A DNA stretch of 64,000 bases from Ryuthela nishihirai (taxonomy: Eukaryota; Arthropoda; Arachnida; Araneae; Heptathelidae), in the NCBI GenBank assembly GCA_038380435.1, contig JAWZYU010000001.1, positions 14,054,001-14,118,000 of the forward strand, given 5' to 3'. This document shows positions 1 to 12,002 of this stretch, in pieces. The position numbers were made by a program, and so were the translations under genes. How positions within the stretch are numbered: position 1 is the stretch's first letter; each line of letters starts with the position of its first letter. The notes below the pieces were generated by a model. The model worked only from the letters and a program-made list of their open reading frames with translations. It was not told the DNA's origin and ran no database searches.

Positions 1-377
1 ATTTTATATATTTGCAACACCGTCAAATTTCCTTAATTTCATCATACATCTAATTATAAGGTACTGTATACCACATACTGTAATGGCTAGATTGCAGTTA
101 TATATACTCCATCCCACGATAAAAGACTGTACAGAAAATAAGATTTTATCCAAGAAAAGTAAATAATTTTTAATAAAGATAAATTTATAAATTACCGAAT
201 ATAACAAATTTTAGTTAAAAATAATAATTTTTAGTTAATTTTTTAACATCCGGTATTTGTAGTTTCTAGGATATCTATCTATTTATTAAAATACCTAAAA
301 AAATTATAGCATTCACCTTCCCCCTCAATTTTGTCACATTTGCAATTTTTTTCCAGAACAAAATTCAGAGTGGAAAT
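1..377. other. AT-rich DNA, no gene seen
   Basis: No supported coding or structural feature. The short minus-strand open frame here is mostly low-complexity AT-rich sequence and matches no family I recognise. Confidence 0.5.
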
Positions 378-1135
378 TCACCTTATCACGAAAAAAAAAA
401 TCCGATTTTCTCTTGGTCTAATATAAATATATTTCATCTTTGCATTAGTAGTTAAAACGAGTTTATTGAATATTAGCCGCATTCTTATTTTTATGCAGCC
501 TCTATTTATATTCTTTAAAATTTTCTTTTCGTTACTGGAACATATTACTGCAGCATCATCTTCACATGAAATTGTTCTACCATTCAAATCCAATGTACAA
601 AAGTCATTTACATAAAGTGAAAAAATAAAGGCCCCAAAACAGAACCCTGTGGGGATATCAACCTGCACATTTGTTTCGTCACTAATATATTTTCCAATTT
701 ACGCTTTTTCCCTCCTATTCTTTAAATAACTCATAATCCATAAATACAAATTTCCCCTAACACTACAGGTTTTTTTAATAATATCTCATGGTTTACGGAG
801 ACAAAAGCCTTAAAAAAACTGTTTTTTTTATTTTGATTGAAATTTGTATAGATTTTTGTGGTTATTTCTGACATCATACTCTTAGTATTCAGACCTTTTC
901 AAAATTGAAATTGATTTTTGGCAAATAAGCTATGCATATTCCAAAAGTTAACAAGTTTCATTTTAACAATTTTTTTTTCAAGAATCTTGGAAAAAAATAG
1001 AAGGAAATTGGTCTGTAATTTTCAATAACGCAATGTCACCATTTTTAAACACTGAAATAATTAAATCAGTTTTTAAAATTTCATCTTCTGTAAAAGAAAA
1101 GCTTACAAGTTTACAAAATATATATCCAATTTTTC
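378..1135 (-). pseudogene. decayed LINE reverse transcriptase
   Basis: The minus strand encodes a degenerate non-LTR reverse transcriptase. From 668 down to 378 one 96-aa frame keeps a damaged version of the 'PQG...GPLLF..YINDL' block, followed by a damaged catalytic block in which the expected [FY]ADD reads CEDD. Upstream on the same strand, remnants of the 'KAFDSVNHEILL' block (about 770-850) and of the 'KNGD...' N-terminal finger block (about 1000-1100) appear in other frames, so frameshifts and stops separate the pieces. The order of blocks fits a CR1/Jockey-type LINE with no endonuclease left. It is certainly inactive. The family assignment rests on block order only. Confidence 0.6.
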
Positions 1136-1561
1136 GAAAAATATTTTAAATAGTGGTAATTGTAATTACCACTGTTAAATAGTGCCCATACATAAATATA
1201 TATAATAGTTGTCCATACAAGGTGATTTTCGGTCGTTCAGTTCCTTGATACTATCCAAAGTTTTTTGTTCTGGTATATAAGGGAAAATATGGAATTACGT
1301 ATTTTACATTTTAAGTTACTCATTTTTTGGTAATTGGTTCACGTTGTACAGTCAATTTAATATTTAAAAGAATATCTAAAATTGAATTCCGAAGACACTT
1401 CTGGGAATATTTATTCGTCGGGAACATCCAGAGACTGTCACGGGAAAACGGAAACGTATGATCATCTATTAAAGCCTTGATTTGTCATCATTTCCCCTTC
1501 CATTTGCTCTGAGGCTAATTTTTGCAAGCTGCTATTGGTAATAGCAGGGACTTATGCATTG
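1136..1561. other. AT-rich DNA, no gene seen
   Basis: No open frame, RNA gene or repeat that I can support. Confidence 0.4.
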
Positions 1562-1563
1562 TA

Positions 1564-1875
1564 CAGTCGCTCAAAAAAGTATCCGAACGCTAGGTTGATT
1601 ACAGAATTCAGAAAAATATCTGACAACGATTTTTTTTTAGAAATTAAATGATATGAAATAATTTTTAAAAATATTTAATGATATGAAATTAATTTTTAGA
1701 AATTAAATGATAGAAATTAAATATTTTTAGAATTATAATAATATTTATGATCTGGCAACCTTCGTGTCACGTGACACGAAGGTTGCCAGATCACTAATTT
1801 AAAAAAAATCGTTGCCAGATATTTTTCTGAATTCTGTAATCAACCATAGTGTTCGGATACTTTTTTGAGCGACTG
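1564..1875. mobile_element. Tc1/mariner-type MITE, copy 1
   Basis: A 312-bp non-coding element flanked by TA dinucleotides (1562-1563 and 1876-1877). The terminal inverted repeats are about 70 bp long. The left end starts CAGTCGCTCAAAAAAGTATC and the right end is its near-perfect reverse complement. CAGT-starting ends plus a TA duplication are the hallmarks of Tc1/mariner-derived MITEs. The interior holds a perfect 46-bp palindrome at 1748-1793 centred on CAC/GTG. The 81-aa open frame at 1849-2094 merely starts in the right terminal repeat and is not a gene. A rearranged relative lies at 41785-42230. Confidence 0.85.
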
Positions 1876-1879
1876 TACA

Positions 1880-2845
1880 AAGCAATACAACGAAACCTTC
1901 TAAATCAATCCAAAATTACTCTTGCAATCGACATTGTCGACAACGTGCTTTCCGAAATCACTAACCATTGCATTATTCACAGGGATAGAAAATTTTACAT
2001 TTCCTCATCTCTGCTTTGTGATTTGGGGGTCGTTAGAACCTGGAAATTTAATCCACTATGCAGCAAAATAGTGCCTAGGCATCTATCCTATTAAAATGTA
2101 GCTGGATGAACGGTATATTCCTCTATTCATAATATTTTCCGTCTCCCAGAAAATTTTTTCGCAACCTAAACTCGTGACTGACACTTTTCATTGCGATTCT
2201 AAAGTGGTAGAGATGAAGAAGACTTCGAGAAAACACGTTGCAGTGATTGAGCAATCTTAACAAACAGACATGATTCCATCTATCGTTGGTTTTTGACTAA
2301 GCAAACACTGGAGTTGATGGAGAGCTGAAAATAGAAGTTCTTTTGCAGCTTTCATCCTTCATCCTTATAACTCCTAGTATCGGACAGTCTTTGTCAGATA
2401 ATTAAAAATCCGATGATCAAGATGTTTGAAAACATCATTAACGTCAGATGTGTACACTTCCTTGATGACAGTGAGTGGAATTCTTGTCGAAAAGTCTCTT
2501 CCTGCTTTGTTCCGTGATGATGTTTGGGCGCTGAAGATTTCCTTTTTAACATCCACCACTCTGGAATTAAAGACAAAAAGCATTAATGGTGAAGTGTCCT
2601 CTGTGTATTATGGTTTTAAAAAAAGAATATATTTCTTTCGGAAAAAGAAAAACATGCCAAAGGTGTCTGTTTGAGAGTGACTATGGATAGAAACGAGCAG
2701 TCAGAAATATTTGCTCAGGAACAGCAAACGCCAATGAAAGGACCAAATTGCCTTCAGAGCTAATTTTACGTCAAACATAAGAGTTACTTATGAAGAGGGT
2801 TGGATTATCTTATATTTCAGCAGCATTTTTTGCTTACAGTGGTTA
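1880..2845. other. no gene seen
   Basis: Overlapping 60-82 codon frames on both strands around 2374-2674 show no domain and no consistent coding signal. I see nothing else. Confidence 0.35.
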
Positions 2846-2847
2846 AA

Positions 2848-3010
2848 TGATCAGGTCACAAAGACCCGAAGGGCTTAGAGTTGGGTACGAGAGCCACCAC
2901 ATTAATTTAGGAGACAGATGAAATTCTCCTGTCAAGTTCATTCAGCATAGTCTTCACTTTAACGGAGCCACGCTTAACCTCTCATCTAACTGATACCATT
3001 ATCTCCAAAC
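2848..3010 (-). repeat. SINE-1 fragment, degraded
   Basis: Patchy similarity to the SINE-1 body: the 'ggtcac...gacccgaagg', 'gagacagatg' and 'ccacgcttaac' blocks occur in the right order. Head and tail are missing. Confidence 0.55.
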
Positions 3011-3039
3011 CCAATGGCGTCCTTTTTCTCGCTGGAGGC

Positions 3040-3338
3040 TTTGGGTTGGGTTTTTTTTACCTCTGAGCGGCACTTTTTTTTGCACACCATGGGCTAAATG
3101 GCCAGTCATAAGGACCCAAAAGCTCAGAGATGGTTGGGGGGAGAGGACCCACTGGAACAGCTGTTGGGAGACAGATCGTAGCCTCCCGTCAAGGCCGAGT
3201 TCTTTAGCGTGCACAAGGTATGATTCTCCCGCACACGGGGCCACGACTTAACGTCCCATCTGACGGACGGCGGCCTTTCCAAGCCCATCGGTGTCACCTA
3301 CTGACCGTGGGCAGGGCGGGGAATTTTGCGGAGATAAA
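3040..3338 (-). repeat. SINE-1 copy, 5'-truncated, with target duplication
   Basis: This is the body and tail of the tRNA-derived SINE-1 in minus orientation: the tail (ttgggttggg...) is at the left and the tRNA-like head is missing at the right. A 13-bp direct repeat, TCTCGCTGGAGGC, flanks it at 3027-3039 and 3339-3351 and reads as the target-site duplication. The 81-aa and 71-aa open frames here are SINE sequence and not genes. Confidence 0.85.
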
Positions 3339-3351
3339 TCTCGCTGGAGGC

Positions 3352-4188
3352 AGGGTGACGTGTATTTGTGTGTGTGTGTGTGGGGGGGGGGAGTTAATGG
3401 AAGAAATCTCCAGTTTAATACGGTTGCGACTCTAATCTGGAAATTGCAGATTATAAAACCAACGCCATGCTAACTGAGTCAGTCCAGTCACTATATACAA
3501 AGTGATTTGGGGAAACATGAACTAGTGCATATTACGAAAACCTTCATTATAGAGAAACTGAATTAGTTAATGATTTAGGTACTTCAACTTTAATATCAGG
3601 TGTTGGGCAATTTATGTTAACGCGTTGTAACTGACTACAAATTAACAGAAAGTGACTGCTGAGAGAACTAAAGCAAAAGAAGTTCAAAGTTTTAGCAACA
3701 GAAAGATAAAGTGTGAATAATATCAATATGGAATTGGAACTTTATAAGATTACACATGTATTGCGTAGTGCACAATGGGGCACCGTATCGATTCGATAGG
3801 TTAACAGTCAGGCAATATAAATGAGAAAGTAGGGCAGTCTAGAAACTTTTTTATTCACATATTTCTAGTGTATACCAGTTAACTTTCGTTATGGGTAACC
3901 ATGTCGAATCTAGAAAAAAATTAAGGGGAGAGGAAGGGTGATGCAATCGAGATGGGAAAAAGGGAAGAGGGGGGGGGGGACTGGATTCCACCGCATTATA
4001 AGTTTGCTTTCGTTTTAGAGATCTTTAAAAATTTCTTGAAAAATACGTGAAATATGCACAAGTTTAATAATTTTTGGCCTCCTTTACCCTTAATAGCATT
4101 CTCAAAGGTAACAATGCCCTCTTTGATGACCCCCCCACCCCCTAGATTGGAGTCTACGTGTGTAACGTTTGTAAGTATACTCTTGTAC
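3352..4188. other. no gene; short GT repeat
   Basis: A short (TG)n/(G)n run lies at about 3364-3390 and a G-run near 3970. Otherwise this is AT-rich DNA with no supported feature. Confidence 0.4.
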
Positions 4189-4861
4189 TGTTATGAATTC
4201 AAACAGATGAAAACTGAGTTCAAAAATAATATATATGTATACCAAACTAAAATATGAATGAAACAATTTATTACAAAGACACAAAAATTATGCAAATTAA
4301 ACAATCTTATCTAAACCCAAGTATTTCTATTCCTCTTAGTATAAAGTCGAACCATAAAAAGAACGATTTACTATATTTAACTAATTCTCAATTCTTAAAA
4401 CACAGTGCTGTCAATATTCAGTTCCTGTGACAAAATATAACCTATTATTTTGTAACATACAACAAACAAACCAATTTATATTGAATTTCATTTGAGATAG
4501 AGGATTACCTTAAAAATGCTTTATACCTTGTAGATGAGAAACATCTAACGTTGATCTCTCCTGATAGAGGAACCAAAAATAACTTTATTGTTGATTCCCT
4601 TTCACCATCGGAATCAGGTTCATCTTGACACAAATAATAACAGTTCTTCTTACGTAGTATCACACAACACTAATTTAATACAATATATTCTAATTTCTTC
4701 ACTATACCATTACACCTTTTTGTTTTTCCTCCAAGAATCTTTTTATTCAAAGCATCTCCGTTCTAAACAGCTGATAGCGTAATTTTTCACGCAGAACCAT
4801 ACGCGAGCGTTCATAACACGTTTATCATAAATTCATTGCAGCACGTTCATCTGTCGTAACA
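4189..4861 (-). repeat. probable solo LTR, same family as 12.7-17.0 kb
   Basis: About 670 bp related along its length to the interrupted LTR at 12696-16999. Shared blocks include 'atatatgtatacc', 'ctatttctcttag', 'cacaacactaat', 'tttcaaagcatc' and 'gttctaaacag'. On the minus strand it would begin TGTTACGAC (from 4861), like many Ty3/gypsy LTRs. I see no gag or pol beside it, so it is most simply a solo LTR. The exact ends are inferred from the alignment with the second copy. Confidence 0.6.
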
Positions 4862-5576
4862 ATACGCTAGATTTGCCAGAGCATATAGAATGAATGTAAA
4901 GAAATACTGAAGAATGGATAATAACATGAAAAGCTACCCATTAGAGTTTTAAATATTTATTTAATAAATAGATAGTAATCTCAACCAAAGATAAATTCCG
5001 CAGAGTATAGTAATTGAATTAAAGAGGAAATCGTTTTATAAACCGAAAGAAAGAGCTACTTCAAATTGTACATAGACCCTTTCATAAAGAGGCACACTGT
5101 ATGTATCAAAATATGCAGTGAAAGTTAGATAGTAATGGATGCAGTAACTATGTAAGAGTTCAAATTAATCACAGATCTTTGAAATGCAGTGTAAGAATCA
5201 CAGAGTTATGTATGTACTAGAGATAGATCCGACAACGGTACCATGGTTCACAACATAGCACAGCAAGATGGGCAGAAACAATGGCTTAGAGACACTATAG
5301 CTGCAGTATAAGTTTTAACGTGGTGAATGGCTATTGCTTATAGTGACTGTATAATACGTTTAAACAAAATTTAGTTTCAAAATACAGTAATCGTTATAAC
5401 AAGGATTAATGTCTTAATTCCTTCAAGTACGTTTATTTAATCTGCTTTGAGTAAAAATAAATTATAGTTCATGATTACGGTTCTTCTACTTGTAACAAGC
5501 TTTGTTGACAGTTTCAATTTATAAGTCACTAATAATCATAAGCTATATTAATGATTGCAGATTTCCTATTAACCGG
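4862..5576. other. AT-rich DNA, no gene seen
   Basis: No supported coding region, RNA gene or repeat. Confidence 0.4.
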
Positions 5577-5977
5577 CCTTTATTATAGTAATGGTTAGTA
5601 AATATCGAACGTGTGGAGAAAGACAAAATAAATTGTGGATGCCGACAAAATATTAAAATATGCGTCGTTCATTACAAAACAGAGATTCTTGGAGAGATTT
5701 ACCAAGAAAGTTTATGAATACGTCTATTAATAATAATGGCTAAAAGGAAATGCATATTTTTCTTGTAAATTACTTACCTTACTTACCTTTATTATAGTAA
5801 TGGTTAGTAAATATCGAATGTGTGGAGAAAGACAAAATAAATTGTGGATGCCGACAAAATATTAAAATATGCATCGTCCATTGCAAAACAGAGATTCTTG
5901 AGAGATTTACCAAGAAAGTTTATGTATACGTCTATTAATAATAATGGCTAAAAGGAAATGCATATTTTTCTTGTAAA
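5577..5977. repeat. tandem duplication, two units of about 192 bp
   Basis: Two direct copies, 5577-5769 and 5786-5977, are separated by a short 'tacttaccttacttac' linker and differ at only about seven positions. They encode nothing. The high identity implies a recent local duplication. Confidence 0.9.
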
Positions 5978-6321
5978 AGCACTATATTTTGGTAATTTAC
6001 ATATTCAGTTGACAACATTGTTGTTTTATTTACAGATCTACTAATATAATATTTGAATGCCTCTGTAACAAAAATATTAACGGAAATGAAAGCTAAATGA
6101 ACTAATGCAATTTTGCAATTTCTGTAAAGTTAATTGCCTGTTTTGATTTGCTAAAATTAAAAAATAGTGATTAAAAATTTCTATTTTTATTGAAGACTGT
6201 TACTTTTTTTGCGTATATGTTTATAACGTACAGAATTAGTTCCAACTTTTTCAATACTTGAAGTTAAACATCTTTCACATAAAATGCGCATAAAATATTG
6301 TTAATTCACCAGTGTTACGTT

Positions 6322-6604
6322 GGGTTCGGTTGTTTTACCTCTGAGCGGCACTTTTTTGCACACCATGGGCTAAATGGCCAGGTCACAAGTACCCCGAAGG
6401 CTCAGAGAAGGTTGGGGGAGGGGACCCACTGGAACAGCTGTTAGGAGACAGATGGTAGCCTCCCGTCAAGGCCATCCAGCGTGTTCTTTAACGTGCACAG
6501 GGTATGGCTCTCCCGCACACGGGGCCAAGGCTTAACGTCCCATCCGACGGACGGCGACCTTTCCAAGCCCATCGGTGTCCCCTACTGACCGTGGGCAGGG
6601 CGGG
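6322..6604 (-). repeat. SINE-1 copy, 5'-truncated, with target duplication
   Basis: SINE-1 body and tail in minus orientation, with the tRNA-like head absent. A perfect 14-bp target duplication, ACCAGTGTTACGTT, flanks it at 6308-6321 and 6605-6618. Truncation of the 5' (right) end is typical of target-primed reverse transcription. Confidence 0.9.
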
Positions 6605-6618
6605 ACCAGTGTTACGTT

Positions 6619-7517
6619 TTTTGATGTTAATTATTAATCATGTGAAGAAATATTGTATTTATTTATATACACGAAAATATTTTTTACATTTTCTTTTTAC
6701 CTATGAAAGTGATATCTTTTTCAGCTTCTGCACAAACAGATGAGTACAAATTTATTTAAGGACTTTCCATGTTATGTCAAGGGAAACTAATTTGGAAGTA
6801 CTGTAACTTGTAAAAAACGTTTTGTATGTTGGTGAGGATAAATTGAAAATGCTAATCAAATCTATTGTCTATTTTCCAAAATATGCGTTCAGTATTTAAA
6901 GAGTTATGGAAACTAAAAAATATCAATAATTAACTAAAGAATTAAAAGCCACTAAAGAATTAACCACGGAATTCAAGGCAACATAACGTTTTAAATTTTG
7001 AAAAAATATTTTCGGAAATTGATATTTTAATAAATTTTATTTTTAAATATATTAATTAATTAATTAATTACATTAAAATTATTAATGTTATTTTAATGAA
7101 TTGAAATAAACAATGAATAAAATTCCCATTGACATGACGTTGAAATTTCCTAATAAATTTGTATGATATTATCCATATTCAGCACCTTGCTTTTCCTGCT
7201 AGTTTCTAATTGAGACCTTACCACTTATGCATTTTTTCTGAATTTTATTATACAATGAATTGTCAAGATTGGGAAGTGGCGAAAACAGTGGTGGATATTA
7301 TGTGGACTTATAGCCACTCCATGCTATGTAGACTTGGGGAGATAACAATGGCAATACCAAAAATATAAGCTTTCATTTCGCACATAACTACGATAGGCAG
7401 CAACAAGACATAAAAACAACTAAAATTATGCAATATTATTTTTGGGGGAAGGAGCAAGAAATTGTGAAAAGTGTTACCTCACCACAAAAGATTTCATTTG
7501 ATAGAGAACTCCCCTTT
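6619..7517. other. AT-rich DNA with a TTAA microsatellite
   Basis: A short (TTAA)n tract lies at about 7048-7072. No gene is supported. Confidence 0.4.
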
Positions 7518-8487
7518 CATTATTTAACTAACTTGTCTGGTATACCATATGATCTCACAATCAACCACAAATTAGGACGATCAACAGAGTCGAAAGCCTT
7601 TTTGAAATCAACAAAACTAGCAATCAATGATTTCCGAAACTCTAAACAAAAAACTCTAATAAAATTCTCAAGAATCTGCTTAAATGCAAATATCTGATCT
7701 ACACATCCCCTACCACTTCTGAATCCACATTGCTCATCAAGCAATTGTCTGTCAACCAGATTCTCAATTCTATTAAGCGCAATCATGCAAAGAACTTTAT
7801 CTGAAACAGAAAGTAGCCTGATACCCCTATGAGACAAAAGGCTACACAAAAACTGCGATCACCTTTTTTAAAAATAGGGATAATAATAGCTCGGGTAAAA
7901 TCCTAAGGAACCATGCCTTTATCATAAAAGATATTCAAAATTTCAGTCATCCAAGTGGTAACTGAAACATTCCCAGCTCTATGCATTTCTATAGTAATTT
8001 CATCTACCCCTGGGGATTTATGAAGTTTAAGTTTAGAAACAGCCAAAATAACTTCAGATTGTGTTATAGGGCCAACATTAAAGACACCAATGCATCTATC
8101 ATCATTGCAAACAATTGGAGTATAACTAACCACATTGTTTAGAACATCACTGAAATGCTCAGCCCACCTAGCCATGACAGAATCCTCACCTTCTAAAACT
8201 TACCTTGTTTATCCTTCAATCCCTGTATACCTGTCCGTTTTCTACCACATAAAACATTAACTATCTGGTACAGCTCTCTGCTGTTGTGCTGCCTAACTGC
8301 TACTTCAGCTTTGTCAGCCAAGCCATCAAGCCAAAGATTCTTATCAGTAGTTAACTGATCCTTTACACGTTTATTAAGCTCTCTGTAATCCTTTCTATTA
8401 GGACTAGTAGGATATTGATTAAGGACATTCCTGCAGTTCCTTCTTTGTGAAATGAGCTCAAGTGCCTTATCACTCAAATAAGTCTGT
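7518..8487 (-). pseudogene. RTE-like LINE fragment (copy A)
   Basis: An internal fragment of the same LINE family as copies B (13.06 kb) and C (49.28 kb). Reading down the minus strand, 8513-8193 gives the linker between endonuclease and RT (LSDKALELISQRRNCRN...). Then 8175-7903 gives the N-terminal RT block (WAEHFSDVLN...KSPGVDEIT), and 7849-7520 gives the RGIRLLSV, CGFRSGRG and FVDFKKAFDSVD blocks including the first catalytic Asp region. Frameshifts separate the three frames. The catalytic YADD block, the 3' end and the whole endonuclease are missing, so both ends are truncated. Confidence 0.85.
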
Positions 8488-8656
8488 TCATTTTTATTAT
8501 TATTTTTATTCATTTAAACACATTTTTAATTTTATAAACTTGTAAAGATATGTACTTTACAAGTACTATATTATCCTTCATAAAGAAAATAATATGTCAC
8601 TATTTTAAGAATACAAAAGTGCAAAAAATGACTTACATATGCTTATTAACTAGATT

Positions 8657-10466
8657 TTATTCGTTGTCACTTTCTGACAATAGACGCATTCGTTTGCGTA
8701 AGACTGGAATTAAATCACTTTCATCGCTTGAAATATTTTGTCCGTCGTGTTCATACTCCAATTGTGAAATGCTCTCTGTGGCAATGGAGAACCAAATTAT
8801 CACTTGTTTCCAGTGATTCTGAAGTTTGATTAGTTTTGATAACGAACTCTGTAATCAATCGTTGAGATCCTGCTTTGACTAGATCTTTCTATAATTCTTG
8901 ATAACGCGCCATGCATGGCTTCACTTTGCATATAAACTGCTCAGCTCGTTCGACAATGGGATCATGTGTAAGAAAATGACTTTCCAATTTACCTGCCATT
9001 TAAAGCCCTCCTTTAATTAAACTTGCAGTGAGTGGTACCTCTTCATGAAAAAACACTCTTTTCTTTTTCATCAGAAATCTCAAGGACAACTTCTATTATT
9101 TCATCTTCGCTAAGAGCTTTGTCAACCAACAATTCATAAATATCTCCACACGATAAATCATCGAATCATTCTCCACCAACTGCATGTGCTAAAGTGATGA
9201 TATTAGGATATTCAGTCGTATTTGGGGGAACAGGATCTTTGTTTTTTACACATTCTGGCCAAATAGCTTTCCAGCATGCTTTTAAAGTTGGTGGTTTTAA
9301 TTCTGATATTGTCAATCCAGCATATTTGATACAATCTGAAACGTAAAATTTCTTTCACACATCAATTTACGGTTAGTGTTTTATCCTCATCTGATTTATA
9401 CAAAATGTATTGGAATGTTCTTCTCACATAGTAAGTTTTAAATGTGGCAAATATACCCTGGTCTAGTGGTTGTATTAAGGATGTCGTATTAGGCGGCAGA
9501 AAACAAAATTGTACATTTGGGTATTCCAAAACAGAATGGCCAGGCGCATTGTCTATAACTAATAGAACTTTAAATTCGAGATTTTTTCTTCAAATAGTGT
9601 TTAACGTCTGGAACAAAACATTTATGGAACCATTCATTAAAAATTTCTTTTGTAGGCTAGGCTTTTTTGTTTGCCATCTAATATATTGCCAATTTATTCA
9701 AATCTACATCTTTCATTGACCGTGGTCTTAGGAATCGATTGATAAGCAGCGGTTATAGCATACCATCTCCTGAAACATTGCTGCAAAATAAAAAGCTCAC
9801 ACGATTCTTAGTTGATTTTAACGATTTTGCTATGTAGGTTCTATTCGGCATTCCCCCCCCCCCAAAAAAAAAAAAAAAAAAAAACCAGTTTCATCTGCAT
9901 TCCAAATTTTATCAGGAGTGTATCCACCATCTTCAATGATTTGGGCTAATTTTGGACAAAATTCTTTAGCAACCGGCTCATCTGCAGATGCAACTTCACC
10001 TTTTATCTCTACATTATGAAACGTGTGTCTGAAGAAATCCTGCAAGCCAACCTGTACTTGCAGAAAATTTATAATTTTTGTTTAACTGAGCTGATGTGGT
10101 TGGTTCCATTTCTTGTATCTGCTTATATATTCATAACGCCATCTGTTTGATGATATTTCCATCTAGAGGCATTCTTTTTTGTGAGGTATCTTCTATCCAC
10201 ATAACTAGTGCCGTTTCCATCTTCAGTTTTACAATATGTCTCGTGTACGATGACGACTTAGCGCTCAGTTTTGTTCCAGAAAGCACAGATTTTCTAATAG
10301 CATCTTCATTTTTCTTGATGATTCTTACGGTAGCTTCGTTTAAACCAAAATATTTACCTATTGATGTTGAACCATCTCCAATTGCAAGACGATCTAGAAT
10401 TTGAATCCTAGTATCCAAAGAGCTAGCTTTCCTTTTCTGCTTTTGTATAGTTGAATTATCCGACAT
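8657..10466 (-). pseudogene. pogo/Tigger-type transposase pseudogene
   Basis: A transposase relic of the CENP-B/Tigger branch of Tc1-mariner. The N-terminal psq-like helix-turn-helix (TRIQILDRLAIGDGSTSIGKYFGLNEATVR) lies at about 10430-10330, starting from the second Met at 10466. The DDE domain begins at about 10045, with 'SADE', 'GGYTPDKIWNADETGFF' (first catalytic Asp) and then 'PNRTYIAKS...NRVSFLFCSNVSGDGML' in another frame. Recognisable pieces continue (NEWFHKCFVPDV, GLTISELKPPTLKACWKAIWPECV, YELLVDKALSEDEI) to an acidic tail ending SESDNE at 8657. Several frameshifts, internal stops and an A/T homopolymer of about 20 at 9865-9884 inside the DDE domain make it non-functional. The CENP-B-like second HTH is largely lost. 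Confidence 0.85.
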
Positions 10467-10490
10467 CGTGGTAAAGCTTACGAAAAACAT

Positions 10491-11135
10491 TTGAATTGTA
10501 GTTAATAAATCAGACGATGAAAAATTGTGAATTACCTACTTACAAAATTTATTAAATTTATATTACACACACAAAACTTCAAGAAACAAAACAAATTTTT
10601 TTTCGATTTCTTCTATTAAACATCTAAACACTTCTAACTTTAAACACAAAATGAGAGACCAAGACTAACGTATGTATTGAAGATAAAATTGAGGGGAATT
10701 CCCAGAACTCAATGTTGCCACTTTATTCCGAGTGAAGTAGGTTTTGTACAATGTTTCCATAAAATAGAGAATAAAATAGAGAAAATTTGTTGTGTTGTTA
10801 TGTTAGTGTAGTTTTTATTTTTTTGGATTTTAGTGCACAAAATGAGTATCTATAGTACATTTTCAAAGTTAAAACTACTTTGAAAAATGTGACCATAAAC
10901 GCAGCATCTTTGTTATAAATGAAAATTCAACGAATTTTTTCAGAATTAAATTCAAATGGAGTTTAAAAAAAGCGCCATTTGAACCGTGTTAGATCAAAAT
11001 AAATCGTGTAAAAAGATAATTGGAATTTTTTTTCTAAACCGTGTTAAATCAAAATCGTATAAAAAAAAAATCCGTGTTTAGCAGAATTGGGTGCACAAGA
11101 AATAAAAATATAGTTTAAAAAATAATAAAATAAAT
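10491..11135. other. AT-rich DNA, possible Tigger terminal region
   Basis: The motif 'accgtgtta[ga]atcaaaa' occurs near 10984 and 11038, a pattern that could be subterminal to the Tigger relic. I could not find a matching inverted end, so this is only suggested. Confidence 0.25.
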
Positions 11136-11322
11136 ACCCCCTCAAGCAGCTGCTTGCCACAGAGGTCTGACAGGAGCCTGTCAGTTTATATGCCACAGTA
11201 GAATATCTGAGAGGATGGCAGGACCTCAACAGAAAACAACACGAACATCCATGCCTTACCTGCGGCTCGAACCCAGGTCCCTTAGAATCAGTAGCCAAGC
11301 GTTCTAACCACTCAACCATTTT
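11136..11322 (-). repeat. SINE-2 copy (tRNA-derived)
   Basis: On the minus strand, from 11322, the head reads ATGGTTGAGTGGTTAGAACG followed by TTGGCTACTGA and a box-B-like GGGTTCGAGCC. A conserved body (CCATGC, GAGGTCCTGCC, CTGACAGGCTCCTGTCAGAC) then runs into an AT-rich tail. Related copies lie at 20294-20466 and 39540-39720. The internal pol III promoter arrangement marks a tRNA-derived SINE and not a tRNA gene. Confidence 0.85.
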
Positions 11323-12002
11323 ATTCATAAGTTAATAAGGAATAAAAAAATAAATACATGAAACAAAAAATCGTAGGTAAATTAATAGAAAATAATGACC
11401 TACCTTTGAGCGTTAGAGTCATATTACTACCCTTGGCATAAGGGATAAACACGCTGGTAACGTGAGGGATGTGGGTTTGATATAAGCTATGGAAAATAGT
11501 TTTTTTTAAATGGAGTACATGTGTTAAACACTAGATGGCGCTGCAGTTAAACGGACTTAGAATATTTCGGGACATTTCTATGGGTGATGACGTCAGAATC
11601 CAAGATGATGGACTTAGAATTATTTGGGACCTTTAGAGTTGTTTACCTCACGAAGAGCAGGTCAACTAGGGAGTTTTCGAGGGGGGAGTAAGAATTCAAA
11701 TTGGCGGACAAGCAGCAAAATCGGAGGAGTTTGTAGCGCGAAGGTGATGACGTCAGAATTGAAAATGGCGGAAAAACGGAAAAATCGGGAGAGTTTTTGA
11801 AAATGGGTGTGGTCAAAAGCGCGATATCGGAGGAACTTTCTCTTAAACGATTACGATTATTTATATCGATTAATCGATGCGGCCTAGGGGTATCGTACTA
11901 CTGACGTACTAGAAATTTTTTAAAACCAGATCTGAAATCAGCACCTGAAAAATAGTTAAAGGCAGTTACAATTGTTCGTGTTATAAAAACCTTGTAAACC
12001 AA
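11323..12002. other. non-coding DNA with repeated TGACGTCA-containing motif
   Basis: Two related segments contain 'gatgacgtcagaat' followed by an aaaatggcgga-like or atggac-like tract (near 11586 and 11745). The TGACGTCA palindrome is the classical CRE core, but in repeat-derived DNA this is weak evidence of regulation. Confidence 0.3.

Noticed and set aside
9830..10045. Run of Phe residues after NADETGFF as a real protein feature
   Set aside because: It translates a homopolymer of about 20 nt inside a decayed transposase, most likely slippage.
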